A DNA stretch of 64,000 bases from Novosphingobium sp. NDB2Meth1 (GTDB lineage: Bacteria > Pseudomonadota > Alphaproteobacteria > Sphingomonadales > Sphingomonadaceae), in contig NZ_FPEH01000011.1 in the NCBI RefSeq assembly GCF_900117425.1, forward strand, positions 558,001-622,000, read 5' to 3'. This document shows positions 1 to 8,278 of this stretch, one piece after another. The stretch's first letter is position 1; each line of letters opens with the position of its first letter. The notes under the pieces were generated by a model, which made no database searches, had not been told where the DNA came from, and worked only from the letters and a program-made list of their open reading frames with translations. Both the position numbers and the translations under genes were made by a program.

Positions 1-29
1 GGAAGCCGATTCATATTTGAGGGGACGCT

Positions 30-96
30 GTGCCGCACAATAGATAGGGACAGTCCCCTAAAAAGAGGGGGACTGTCCCTATCTATTGTGCGGCAC
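30..96. repeat. Long perfect inverted repeat (REP/MITE-like)
   Basis: Two 29-bp arms (30-58 and 68-96) are perfectly complementary around a 9-nt loop. The core reads GGGACAGTCCC / GGGACTGTCCC and the outer part ends in TGCCGCAC. The element lies just downstream of the c-di-GMP gene stop codon at 99. It could act as a transcription barrier or be a mobile palindromic element; no transposase is visible here. Confidence 0.8.
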
Positions 97-98
97 CG

Positions 99-2297
99 TC
101 AGGCGCGTTTGCGGACTTCTACTTCGAGGAACTGGGGGGCGCTGGTGCTGACCATGCGGGCGGCGGCGGCGAGCGCGTAGGAGCTGGCGCGGTAGCGGGT
201 GACGAGGCCGCCGGCACCATCGCTGACGAGCGGGGTTTCGAACTCGACGCCGATGGTCGCGTCTTCCGAGCGCGAGACGGTGACGACGGCGAGCTGGCCC
301 GCGCCGAGATCAAGCACGAGGCTGGTGCCGACGGGGACGCCGACGAGCCCTTCGATGCGCGCGCCGGTGGCCGAGAGGTTGCGCAGCAGCGCCTCGTAGC
401 GGTGGTCTTCGTGGATCACGCCGATGCGGCGATAGACCGAGCGGCGCTCGGGCCGATGGCGCTTGGGGCCTTCGGGCGGGATGCGCAGTTCGCCCGCCGC
501 CATGCGTTCGAGCAGGACCGCCTGTTCGAGCGGGGGCGAATAGAGAAAACCCTGGATGAACCGCGCGCCCTTGGCGCAGACGACATCGCGCTGGTCGAAT
601 GCTTCGACGCCCTCGACGGTGGTTTCCATGCCAAGCGCATCGGCGAGGCCGATGATCGCGGCGATGATCTTGGCGCTGTTCTGATCGCTGAGGGTGCAGC
701 TGTCGACGAAGCTGCGATCGACCTTCAATTTGTCGAAGGGTGCGGCGCGGAGGTAGCTCAATGAGGAATAGCCGGTGCCGAAATCATCGAGCGCGAGCCG
801 CACGCCGAGAGCCTTGAGCGCCTTGAACGCCGCATCGGTGGTCTCGCTGTCGCCCATGAACACGGATTCGGTGAGTTCGAGTTCGAGCCGTTCAGGATCG
901 AGGCCGGCGCTATCGAGCACATCGGAGACGATGCGCGGGAAATCGGGGTGGGCAAACTGCACCGCCGAGACATTGACCGCGATGCGCAAGGGATGCGGCC
1001 ATGCGGCAGCATCACGCGCGGCCTGGCGCAGCGCCCAGGCGCCCAGCTGTAGGATCATGCCGGTATCTTCGGCGACGGGGATGAACACCGACGGCGGAAT
1101 GGCCCCGCGCTGGGGATGTTCCCAGCGCATCAGCGCCTCGAACCCGACGACGACGTGATCGTCGGTGCGGACGACGGGCTGGTAGACCATCGCAAGCTGG
1201 GGTTCGTCCCAGTTGTCGGCATCGCCCTCCACGGAGGAGATGGCCTCGCGCAGGGCCTCTTCGAGCTGGCGGCGCTCTTCCTTCTCGTCCTTGAGATCGG
1301 CGGAGTAGAAGCGGAACTGGCCGCGTCCGCCGTGCTTGGCGGCATAGAGCGCAAGGTCCGCCGCACGGACGATGTCCTCGCGCTCGCCGCCATCGAACGG
1401 GGCGATGGCCATGCCGATGGAGACGCCGATGACGACGTGGTTGTCGTCGATCCGGTAGGGCTGCGAGACGAGGCCGATGATCTTGTCGGCGAGTTCGCCA
1501 AGCTTGCCGCGATCCTCGATGTCGGGGAGCAGGATCTGGAATTCGTCGCCGCCGAGGCGGCCGATGTCGCCCACCGTGCCGACGACGCGGGTGAGGCGCT
1601 GGGCAACCTGGCGGAGCAATTCATCCCCGGCGGGATGGCCGAGCGTGTCGTTGACCTGCTTGAACCGGTCGAGATCGAGCATCATCAGCGTGACCGGGCG
1701 CAACGTGCCCTTGAACGCGGCGAGCATCGCATCGAACCGGCGGCTGATGCGATGGCGATTGGCAAGGCCGGTAAGCGAATCGAATTCGGCGAGGCGCGAG
1801 TCCTCGATGCGGCGCTCGTATTCGAGCGTGATGTCGCGCGCGCTGCCGCGATAGCCGTGGAAGGCGCCATCGGAGCCGGGCCGGGCGACGTCGATCTTGG
1901 GCTGGCCGGACAGCGCCCACCATGCCGGGCGCGCGCCAGGCGGGCAGCGATCGGGGACGAGGCGGACGGTGACGTCGGCGAGGCGGGCATGCGCGCCGAG
2001 GAGGAACTGCAGCGGACGGTCGGAGCGTTCGCCGGGGTGTTCGGGATCGGTCTCGAACAGGCTGGTAAAGGGTTTGCCGATCAGATCCTCAGCGGCGAGG
2101 CCGAAGCGTTCGCAGGCGGCGGGGGAGATGTAGGACAGGCAGCCGGCCGCGTCGGTGGCCCAGAACCAACCGGAATGGCCCCGCTCGATATCCTCGAAGA
2201 CAGACGCCCGGTGCTGCGCGCGGTCGGCCGCATCGTCGCACGGAGGCGGCGGTTGCGGCCGCCGGGACGCCTGCCAGGGCTTGAGCAGATTCTTCAC
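99..2297 (-). CDS. PAS-GGDEF-EAL-PilZ cyclic-di-GMP protein
   Basis: A multidomain c-di-GMP turnover protein of 732 aa. A PAS-like sensor spans about residues 33-160. A GGDEF domain follows, with an intact GGDEF motif at 249-253. An EAL domain has the motif at 387-389 and a DDFGTGYSS loop near 504. A C-terminal PilZ-like domain (about 617-690) shows the R...R and NLSATG signature. The usual inhibitory RxxD site before GGDEF reads TVGD, so product inhibition may be lost. No N-terminal membrane segment is visible, so it is probably cytosolic. The open frame extends upstream to 2714 but then overlaps the divergent gene at 2386. I chose the GTG at 2297 because the PAS region begins soon after; no strong RBS is seen. 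Confidence 0.88.
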   Translation of the reverse strand: MKNLLKPWQASRRPQPPPPCDDAADRAQHRASVFEDIERGHSGWFWATDAAGCLSYISPAACERFGLAAEDLIGKPFTSLFETDPEHPGERSDRPLQFLLGAHARLADVTVRLVPDRCPPGARPAWWALSGQPKIDVARPGSDGAFHGYRGSARDITLEYERRIEDSRLAEFDSLTGLANRHRISRRFDAMLAAFKGTLRPVTLMMLDLDRFKQVNDTLGHPAGDELLRQVAQRLTRVVGTVGDIGRLGGDEFQILLPDIEDRGKLGELADKIIGLVSQPYRIDDNHVVIGVSIGMAIAPFDGGEREDIVRAADLALYAAKHGGRGQFRFYSADLKDEKEERRQLEEALREAISSVEGDADNWDEPQLAMVYQPVVRTDDHVVVGFEALMRWEHPQRGAIPPSVFIPVAEDTGMILQLGAWALRQAARDAAAWPHPLRIAVNVSAVQFAHPDFPRIVSDVLDSAGLDPERLELELTESVFMGDSETTDAAFKALKALGVRLALDDFGTGYSSLSYLRAAPFDKLKVDRSFVDSCTLSDQNSAKIIAAIIGLADALGMETTVEGVEAFDQRDVVCAKGARFIQGFLYSPPLEQAVLLERMAAGELRIPPEGPKRHRPERRSVYRRIGVIHEDHRYEALLRNLSATGARIEGLVGVPVGTSLVLDLGAGQLAVVTVSRSEDATIGVEFETPLVSDGAGGLVTRYRASSYALAAAARMVSTSAPQFLEVEVRKRA

Positions 2298-2385
2298 GTG
2301 GCGCAGAAAGCCTGTTGGAGAAAAGGACCGATCCGGATTCCATCCTAGACATGGGTTGGTTACTTTCGTCCTAAGGGGAGCGTTA

Positions 2386-3078
2386 ATGAGCCCGATCGAT
2401 GTCCTTGCGCTGAGCCTGCCCGCCGCGACGCGCCTGCCGGCCTCGGACGTGTTCGCGCTGATCGCGGCGCTCGACCCGGCGGGCATCGCGATCACCGCGC
2501 TGAGCGGGGCGCTGCTGGCGGCGCGGATGCGGCAGACCTTTGTTACCATGGCGTTTTTTGCATTGGTGACGGGCGTGGGCGGCGGGACCGTGCGCGACCT
2601 TTTGATCGGGGCACCGGTGTTCTGGGTGCACAATGCGTGGACCGCGCCGGTGTGCCTCGGCGCGGCACTGCTGGTGTGGTTCAGCCCGGCGCGGTGGTGG
2701 CAGAGCGAGAGCACGCGGGTGATCGAATGGGCCGACGCGGCGGGGCTTGGCGCCTATGCCGTGCTGGGGACGGCCAAGGCGCTGGCGCTGGGCGTTGCGC
2801 CGGTGCCCGCGGCAATGATGGGGGTGATCACCGGCTGCGTGGGCGGAGTGATCCGCGACGTGATCGCCGGGCGCCCTTCGATCATCATGCGGCCCGAACT
2901 CTATGTGACGCCCGCCGCGCTCACTTCGGCGCTTTGCGCGGGTGGACATATGGCAGGGGTGGACAAGATGATCGTATGGCCGCTGGCGGCGCTGGCGGGT
3001 TTTGGCCTGCGCGGGGCGGCGATCCAGTGGCAGCTGGCACTGCCGGCCTATGGGCGCACACGGGACAAGGGAGAATGA
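2386..3078 (+). CDS. TRIC/UPF0126 family membrane protein (YadS/YicG-like)
   Basis: A 230-aa polytopic inner-membrane protein made of two copies of the TRIC (glycine transporter/trimeric cation channel-like) domain. The hallmark segments GGGTVRDLLIG (about residue 64) and GGVIRDVIAGRPS (about 150) are both present, followed by a conserved RPELYVTPA. Bacterial members have been linked to ion or glycine transport; the substrate here is unknown. The ATG at 2386 follows a GGGGAG ribosome site. Its stop overlaps the start of the next gene by an ATGA, so the two are probably translationally coupled. Confidence 0.88.
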   Translation: MSPIDVLALSLPAATRLPASDVFALIAALDPAGIAITALSGALLAARMRQTFVTMAFFALVTGVGGGTVRDLLIGAPVFWVHNAWTAPVCLGAALLVWFSPARWWQSESTRVIEWADAAGLGAYAVLGTAKALALGVAPVPAAMMGVITGCVGGVIRDVIAGRPSIIMRPELYVTPAALTSALCAGGHMAGVDKMIVWPLAALAGFGLRGAAIQWQLALPAYGRTRDKGE

Positions 3079-3494
3079 GGGTGCGGAAAGGTCTGTTGGT
3101 TGGCGCGCTGGTGATGGCGGCGAGCGCTGGTGCGGCGGAGCAGGCGAGCCCCTATGGCACGTGGCGTACGCCCGAGCGCGGCGGGCTGATCGAGGTTTCG
3201 CAGTGCGACGGCGGGCTCTGCGGCAAGATTCTGGGCGGGACTGGCAGCAGCCCGGAAGACAGGTTCGACCGCAACAACAAGAACCCGGCGCTGCGTTCAC
3301 GCCAGTTGATCGGCCTTTATGTGTTCCGCGGGCTCAAGCCGGCGGGCGGCAGCTGGAAGGGCTCGATCTACAATCCCAGCGATGGCGGGACCTATTCCGC
3401 GACGGTGACGCTGAAATCAGCGAGCGAGATGACGGTGAAGGGCTGCGTTGTCTGGCCGCTGTGCAAGACGCAGGTCTGGGCGAAGGTGAAGTAG
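3075..3494 (+). CDS. DUF2147 secreted protein
   Basis: A 139-aa protein with a Sec-type signal peptide (about residues 1-20, ending AGAAEQA) and a DUF2147 fold. Typical features are the YGTWRTPERGG start of the mature part, a CDGGLCGKI segment, the PSDGGTYSATV strand and a cysteine near the C-terminus. Such proteins are small periplasmic or outer-membrane-associated beta proteins of unknown role. Start ATG 3075 overlaps the stop of the TRIC gene. Confidence 0.85.
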   Translation: MRVRKGLLVGALVMAASAGAAEQASPYGTWRTPERGGLIEVSQCDGGLCGKILGGTGSSPEDRFDRNNKNPALRSRQLIGLYVFRGLKPAGGSWKGSIYNPSDGGTYSATVTLKSASEMTVKGCVVWPLCKTQVWAKVK

Positions 3495-3575
3495 GAGGGA
3501 AGTACCCCTCCGACCTGCCTGCGGCAGGCCACCTCCCCATTTGCACTTCGTGAAAATGGGGAGGACGAGGGGGCC
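3495..3575. repeat. Intergenic palindromic repeat (CCTCCCCATTT family)
   Basis: The gap between convergent genes holds an inverted repeat, CCTCCCCATTT at 3532-3542 with AAATGGGGAGG at 3554-3564. It is preceded by ACCCCTCCGACC and a CTGCC/GGCAG mini-hairpin. The same layout recurs at 11498-11572. It could act as a bidirectional terminator. Confidence 0.7.
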
Positions 3576-3578
3576 TCG

Positions 3579-4577
3579 TTACTCCATCGTGACCACGACT
3601 TTGCCCACCGCCTTGCGGTCGGCGAGCATGGCGATGGCTTCGCCGCCGCGTTCGAGGGGGAAGCGGGCGGAGACGCGGGGGTTGATCTTGCCGGCCTTGA
3701 GGAGGTCGAACAGTTCGGCGACATGCTCGGCGTTCTTCTGCGGTTCGCGCGCGGTGAAGGCGCCCCAGAACACGCCGCAGACGTCGCAGGACTTGAGCAG
3801 CGTGAGGTTGAGCGGCAGGCGGGCGATGCCGGCGGGGAAGCCGACGACGAGGAAGCGGCCTTCCCACGCGATGGCGCGCAGCGCGGGCTCGGAATAGTCG
3901 CCGCCGACGATATCGTAGACGATGTCCGCGCCGTTCGGGCCGCAGGCGGCCTTGAACGCGTCGGCCAGGGCTTTGCTCTGGTCCTTGTCGAAGGGCGGGC
4001 GGCCGTAGATGACGACATCGTCTGCCCCTGCTTCGCGCGCTGCGGCGGCTTTCTCCTCGCTGGAGACGGCGGCGATGACGCGGTTGCCATAGGCCTTGCC
4101 CAGTTCGATGGCGGAAATGCCGACACCGCCGGCGGCGCCGAGGACGAGCATGGTCTCACCCGCCTTGATCCGGCCGCGATCCTTGAGACCGTGGATCGTG
4201 GTGCCGTAGGTCATCAGCAAGGACGCGCCGGTCTCGAACGAGACGCCTTCGGGCAGCGGGAACATGCGGCCCTGATCGAGCACGACCTTTTCGGCAAGGC
4301 CGCCGTTGCCGCACATGCCGATGACCTTGTCACCCGCCTTCCACTGCGTGACGCCTTCGCCGACGCTCTCGATGACACCGGCGAGTTCGCCGCCGGGCGC
4401 ATAGGGGCGCTGCGGCTTGAACTGGTACATGTCGCGGATCATCAGCGTATCAGGGAAGTTGATCGCGCAGGCCTTGACCGCGACGACGACCTGGCCGGGG
4501 CCGGCGACGGGCGCGTCGATTTCGTCGAGGGTCAGGGTTTCAGGGCCGCCAACGGCGTGGGTGCGCAAGGCTTTCAT
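3579..4577 (-). CDS. NADPH:quinone oxidoreductase family protein (MDR superfamily)
   Basis: A 332-aa zinc-independent medium-chain dehydrogenase/reductase of the quinone-oxidoreductase type. The N-terminal GroES-like domain contains CAINFPDTLM. The Rossmann domain has the nucleotide loop GAAGGVGISA near residue 148. The zinc-ligand cysteines of alcohol dehydrogenases are absent. It would reduce quinones or enones with NADPH in the cytosol; the substrate cannot be read from sequence. Start ATG 4577 follows GGAGAG, whereas a frame extension to 4604 has no such site. Confidence 0.88.
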   Translation of the reverse strand: MKALRTHAVGGPETLTLDEIDAPVAGPGQVVVAVKACAINFPDTLMIRDMYQFKPQRPYAPGGELAGVIESVGEGVTQWKAGDKVIGMCGNGGLAEKVVLDQGRMFPLPEGVSFETGASLLMTYGTTIHGLKDRGRIKAGETMLVLGAAGGVGISAIELGKAYGNRVIAAVSSEEKAAAAREAGADDVVIYGRPPFDKDQSKALADAFKAACGPNGADIVYDIVGGDYSEPALRAIAWEGRFLVVGFPAGIARLPLNLTLLKSCDVCGVFWGAFTAREPQKNAEHVAELFDLLKAGKINPRVSARFPLERGGEAIAMLADRKAVGKVVVTME

Positions 4578-4678
4578 GGGTCTCTCCGATGCATGTGTTT
4601 GCACCGTTGAGCCACGTTTTGACGGGCTTGGGAAGCCCTATTCAAGCGGGTGGTTAAGCTGGATTAAGTCGTCCCACG

Positions 4679-4753
4679 CCGCTCATGCTGAGCTTGTCGA
4701 AGCATCAGGCGCGGCGCCAGCACCCTTCGACAGGCTCAGGGTGAGCGGGGTGG
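4679..4753. repeat. Paired dispersed repeat (CTTCGACA-GGCTCAG family)
   Basis: Two oppositely oriented copies of a roughly 25-bp element (CTGAGCTTGTCGAAGCA and CCCTTCGACAGGCTCAG) face each other between leuD and the MDR gene, forming a large imperfect hairpin. The family recurs near 11440, 19355, 45475, 46740, 49985, 57010 and 62230. Confidence 0.8.
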
Positions 4754-4795
4754 GGATGGTGGTGAGGTGGACGGGGCGCCTGCCCAGTCAAATGC

Positions 4796-5386
4796 TCAGG
4801 CCGGGTGGACGAGGAAAGGGCGCTCGGCGCTGGCTTTTGCTTCGTAGGCGCTGATCGCGTCGCCGCGGGCCATGGTGAGGCCGACTTCGTCGAGGCCGTT
4901 CAAGAGGCAGTGCTTGCGGAAAGCGTCGATCTCGAAGGTGAAGCGGTCCTGGAACGGGGTGGTCACGGTCTGCGCTTCGAGGTCGATGTGGATGGCTTCG
5001 GTCTGGGCGACTTCCATCAGGCGGTCGATCGCTTCCTGCGGCAGGACCACGGTGACGATCCCGTTCTTGAAGGCGTTGCCCGAGAAGATATCCGAGAACG
5101 AGGGCGCGATGACGGCCTTGATGCCGAGATCGAGCAGCGCCCAGGCGGCGTGTTCACGGCTGGAGCCGCAGCCGAAGTTGTCACCCGCGATGAGGATCGG
5201 CGAGCCCTTGAACGTGGGCGAGTCGAAGATGTTGTCCGGATCCTGACGCAGCGCCTGGAATGCGCCCTTGCCGAGGCCTTCGCGGCTGATCGTCTTCAGC
5301 CACTCGGCAGGGATGATCACATCGGTATCGATGTTCTTGCGGCCGAACGGGATGGCGCGGCCATCGATGGTGCTGACAGGTTCCAT
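4796..5386 (-). CDS. leuD: 3-isopropylmalate dehydratase small subunit
   Basis: A 196-aa LeuD. With LeuC it isomerises 2-isopropylmalate to 3-isopropylmalate in leucine biosynthesis. The swivel-domain signature [14 protein letters not shown] is present at about residue 72, together with [27 protein letters not shown] N-terminal features. Length is normal. The large subunit gene leuC (8279-9709) is on the same strand but about 2.9 kb upstream, separated by three unrelated genes, so the pair is not a compact operon here. Confidence 0.96.
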   Translation of the reverse strand: MEPVSTIDGRAIPFGRKNIDTDVIIPAEWLKTISREGLGKGAFQALRQDPDNIFDSPTFKGSPILIAGDNFGCGSSREHAAWALLDLGIKAVIAPSFSDIFSGNAFKNGIVTVVLPQEAIDRLMEVAQTEAIHIDLEAQTVTTPFQDRFTFEIDAFRKHCLLNGLDEVGLTMARGDAISAYEAKASAERPFLVHPA

Positions 5387-5450
5387 GGCCCGCGCCTTAG
5401 ACTGCGGGGGGCGCTTGATGCAAGGCTTCAGCTTTGCTTGTGAGTGCTCT

Positions 5451-5490
5451 CACCCCTCCCTGGGCCCCTCCCCGAGCGGGGAGGGGCTTG
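5451..5490. repeat. GC-rich hairpin repeat (CCCCTCCCC family)
   Basis: CCCCTCCCC at 5465-5473 pairs with GGGGAGGGG at 5478-5486. It sits immediately 3' of the small membrane-protein gene on the minus strand and may end its transcript, although no T-run follows. Confidence 0.65.
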
Positions 5491-5498
5491 ATGGGTGG

Positions 5499-5687
5499 TC
5501 AGTCTGTTTCGATGGGATCGACAGGGGGCTTGGGCTTGGCCTTGTCCGCGCGTTCCTTGCGGCGCGAGGAATAGAGGAGAGCGGCGGCGAGTGCTGCCGA
5601 GCCGATGGCCGCACCGGCGATGGCGGCAGGGCCGGTCCAGTTGCTGCTGCTATCCCGGGGGCTATCCTTGTCGGTCTTCTTGGTCAC
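5499..5687 (-). CDS. Small single-helix membrane protein, unknown function
   Basis: A 62-aa protein. It has a polar N-terminus (KKTDKDSPRD), one hydrophobic helix (about residues 19-39, rich in Ala/Gly) and a basic then acidic proline-rich tail ending PPVDPIETD. I chose the GTG at 5687 because AAGGAG lies 7 nt upstream; a frame extension to 5714 lacks a site. It is probably an inner-membrane anchor protein. No family is recognised. Confidence 0.6.
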   Translation of the reverse strand: MTKKTDKDSPRDSSSNWTGPAAIAGAAIGSAALAAALLYSSRRKERADKAKPKPPVDPIETD

Positions 5688-5789
5688 GTAGGTGCTCCTT
5701 GATCCCGCCTGCACCCGAAGTGGCCTTGGCGGGACCGGATTGCAAGCGGGCTTGGGGGGCTATCCGCAGGTGTGTTTGCGAGGTGCCCA

Positions 5790-5856
5790 CCCCCAGCCCC
5801 TCCCGCAAGCGGGAGGGGGTCAAGCAAGCGAGTCCCTCCCGCAAGCGGGAGGGGAG
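5790..5856. repeat. Two tandem GC-rich hairpins (CCCTCCCGCAAGCGGGAGGG family)
   Basis: Two copies of the same hairpin lie at 5797-5818 and 5834-5854, directly downstream of the OmpA gene stop at 5865 on the minus strand. Three more copies are found at 17609-17720. Confidence 0.75.
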
Positions 5857-5864
5857 TAGAAGGA

Positions 5865-6791
5865 TCAGAGTCCGTCGACGGCCTTGCTGACCATGACATT
5901 GACCGAGACACGGCGGTTCTGCGCGCGGCCTTCGGGCGTGGAGTTGTCGGCCAGCGGGTTGGCGGTGGCCATGCCGCTGGGCGTGAGCATGCGGTAGGGC
6001 TTCCACCCGCAGGCCTGCTGCAGATAGTTGACCACGCGGGTGGCGCGCTGGTCGCTGAGGCGCTGGTTGAGCTCTTCGCTGCCCCGGCTGTCGGCATAGC
6101 CCACGACGAGCATGACCGCGTTCTTGATGCCTTGCGCCTGCGTGGCGGTGGCGCAGAGATCGGCCTTGCCCTGCTCGGTCAGCTGCGTCTTGCCCGAGGC
6201 GAAGTTCACGTTGGTGGTGCTCTTGATGTTGAATTCGTCGATATCGGCGAAGCGGCTGCGCAGTGCCTCGGTCATGGCGCGGACTTCGGCGGTCGCGGCG
6301 GATGCCTCCTCGAAACCCTGCTTGGTGCCGGTGCGGATCATGTTGGCGATCTTGAGATCCTTGTCCTTGAACTGGATGTCGCTCGCCATCAGCGCATCGC
6401 CGGACTGCAGGGTGTGGACCGTGACCGGCAGGCCATTGAGCAGCGAATTGGCGGCCAGCTGCTGGCGGCTCATGCCGAAGAGGCCCTTGCTGGAGCGGAT
6501 CTTGGTGTAGTCGTTGACGTTGACGATGGTCTTCGTGCCATCATCGGCGGTGATCTCGATCCGATCGGCGCTGCGGCGGGAAATGACGCCCTTGATGTCA
6601 GGGCCCTTGGGGAGCGAGGCCGTGTCGGCCGCTCCCGGTGCGACGGTGGTGCTGATTTCGCCGCTGGCGGTGGGCTGGGCCGAAGTCTGGGACTGGCTGA
6701 CCGGCGGGAGTTCCTGCGCCAGCACGGGCATGGAAGCGGCCAGCGCTGTCACGAGGATCAGGCCGGTCTTTCCGGGATTGGGGGCACGCAT
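5865..6791 (-). CDS. OmpA family protein
   Basis: A 308-aa envelope protein. A signal peptide (about 1-25, cleavage after VLAQ) is followed by a low-complexity linker and a small beta-rich region (about 65-130, with ADDGTKTIVNVNDYTKI). The C-terminal OmpA-like peptidoglycan-binding domain spans about 190-305. Its core GYADSRGSEELNQRLSDQRA and the terminal NRRVSVNVM motif are clear. It probably tethers the outer membrane or periplasmic components to peptidoglycan. Start ATG 6791 has GGAGTAACC upstream. Confidence 0.9.
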   Translation of the reverse strand: MRAPNPGKTGLILVTALAASMPVLAQELPPVSQSQTSAQPTASGEISTTVAPGAADTASLPKGPDIKGVISRRSADRIEITADDGTKTIVNVNDYTKIRSSKGLFGMSRQQLAANSLLNGLPVTVHTLQSGDALMASDIQFKDKDLKIANMIRTGTKQGFEEASAATAEVRAMTEALRSRFADIDEFNIKSTTNVNFASGKTQLTEQGKADLCATATQAQGIKNAVMLVVGYADSRGSEELNQRLSDQRATRVVNYLQQACGWKPYRMLTPSGMATANPLADNSTPEGRAQNRRVSVNVMVSKAVDGL

Positions 6792-7069
6792 CGGGTTACT
6801 CCTTCAAGCTCTGTCATGACGCCGCGCGGGGCGCCGCGGGGGGAAGTCGATTTCTTCGCTGCAAGGTTTTGCGGCGTGAAGATGAACGGCTTCGGGTTCT
6901 TCCCTGCTGCAGCAGGCTTGCTGCCAGATGAACAGACCGGATGAGACGGGCCGCGCGAAGGCTGCGCCGTGCGGGTGCTGCGACAGAACGTTGCCGGCGT
7001 GCACAAGCCCCTGAAAGCGCCCGATTTGGTGCTATCGACGAGGCGTTCCGGGGGCGCGGCGGGGCGACA

Positions 7070-7942
7070 TCATAACCCGACGAGGCGAGCGCTGTCGTCC
7101 CACAGACGGGTGCAGGCGGCGTCATCGCGCGCCAGAGTCGAGGGCTCGATCCGGATGAGTGCAGGCCCGCGCACCGACCAGTAGTCCCCGCGCGCGCCGG
7201 CATAGCGGGGCGACAGGGCGAGATCGGCGAGGAACTGGCCCGACCGCGGGATCGTGCTCGAGCGGTCGCGCTTCATCAGGAGCGGGAGGATATAGCTGAC
7301 GAGCGCGGCGATCACCTGCCCGTTGTCGCGCCCGAGGCCAGTGTGGGGGACGTAGCCCGGATCGAAGCCGAGCACATCGATCCCGGAGAGGCGCTTGGCT
7401 GCCTCGCGCGCGGTCATGATATTGCAGAGCTTGGAGGTGCTGTAGGCGCGGAAGCAGGCCTGGCGGACGCCCTTTTCCGCGGTGGGATCGGTTTCCGGGC
7501 GCGCGAGCCGCATGGCGTCAGCGTGGACGGGCGGCGTGACGGGAGTCTTCTCCGCCGGATCGTGCGTGCCGCTGCCGGTGAAGATGACACGCGCGCCAGT
7601 GGTGAGGCGCGGGGCGAGGAGGCGCAGCAGGAGATAGTGCGCGAGGTGGTTGACCGCGAAGGTGCGCTCGAACCCATCGGCGGAGCGTGCGGGCTTGGCG
7701 AGCTGGAGCCCGGCGTTGAGGACGAGGACGTCAATCGGCCCCTCCCCCAGCGCGGCGGCGAACTGGCGAACATTGGCGAGCGCATCGAGATCGAGCGGGA
7801 GCGCGCTGACGCGGCCTTGGAGCGTCGGGGGCAGCGCGGCGGGGTTGCGCGCGCCGATGGTGAGCGTGGCGCCGGCCTCCACCAGACGCTCCGCGGCGTA
7901 GAGGCCAAAGCCGGCGGTGGCGCCGGTCATCACGATGCGCAT
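7070..7942 (-). CDS. Short-chain dehydrogenase/reductase
   Basis: A 290-aa classical/extended SDR. It shows the cofactor loop TGATAGFGLYAAE at about residues 6-18, LVLNAG (about 79) and a YSTSK catalytic Tyr-Lys pair (about 175). It resembles retinol- or protochlorophyllide-reductase-like SDRs; substrate unknown. The ATG at 7942 is preferred over an extension to 7972 because GGGGGC precedes it and the Rossmann strand begins at once. A stretch at 6792-7069 between this gene and the OmpA gene contains no supported feature. Confidence 0.85.
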   Translation of the reverse strand: MRIVMTGATAGFGLYAAERLVEAGATLTIGARNPAALPPTLQGRVSALPLDLDALANVRQFAAALGEGPIDVLVLNAGLQLAKPARSADGFERTFAVNHLAHYLLLRLLAPRLTTGARVIFTGSGTHDPAEKTPVTPPVHADAMRLARPETDPTAEKGVRQACFRAYSTSKLCNIMTAREAAKRLSGIDVLGFDPGYVPHTGLGRDNGQVIAALVSYILPLLMKRDRSSTIPRSGQFLADLALSPRYAGARGDYWSVRGPALIRIEPSTLARDDAACTRLWDDSARLVGL

Positions 7943-8101
7943 GGGATGCCCCCGATATACGTTGCAAAACACAACTTATATCGGGTTGGAGAGCGCTGGC
8001 AAGCCTTGGCGTAGCACAGGCACGCTTGGCCGCGTGGACAAACTCAGCAGGGCGGGCGCGACTGAGATTGGGTGGGAAGTGGACCTCATTTCAGCAACCC
8101 A

Positions 8102-8244
8102 CCCGTCGCCCCGTGCTTGACACGGGGCTTGGCTTTTCCTTTCAGGCCGGGCGTTAGAAGAACAGCCAAACCCCGTGTCAAGCACGGGGTGACGGTGGGT
8201 TTTTGGTGGCGATGGTAAGCCGTGATGTCCGCAACTGGGCGCAA
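8102..8244. repeat. Dispersed repeat, copy 1 (CCGTGCTTGACACGG family)
   Basis: A roughly 143-bp element in the 7943-8278 gap. It contains an inverted repeat (CCCCGTGCTTGACACGGGG at 8109-8127 and its complement at 8171-8189) followed by a conserved tail ending ATGTCCGCAACTGGGCGCA. An almost identical direct copy lies at 10423-10564 and a shorter one at 42943-43025. Confidence 0.85.
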
Positions 8245-8278
8245 ACAGTCGTTCGATTTCGTCAGCGTACCCCAGCGA

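Noticed and set aside
2298..2714. N-terminal extension of the c-di-GMP protein
   Set aside because: It would overlap the divergent TRIC-like gene and is Arg/Ser/Pro-rich without domain character.
6792..7069. Small gene between the SDR and OmpA genes
   Set aside because: Candidate frames are Arg/Pro/Ser-rich, lack ribosome sites and overlap one another; no feature is supported.
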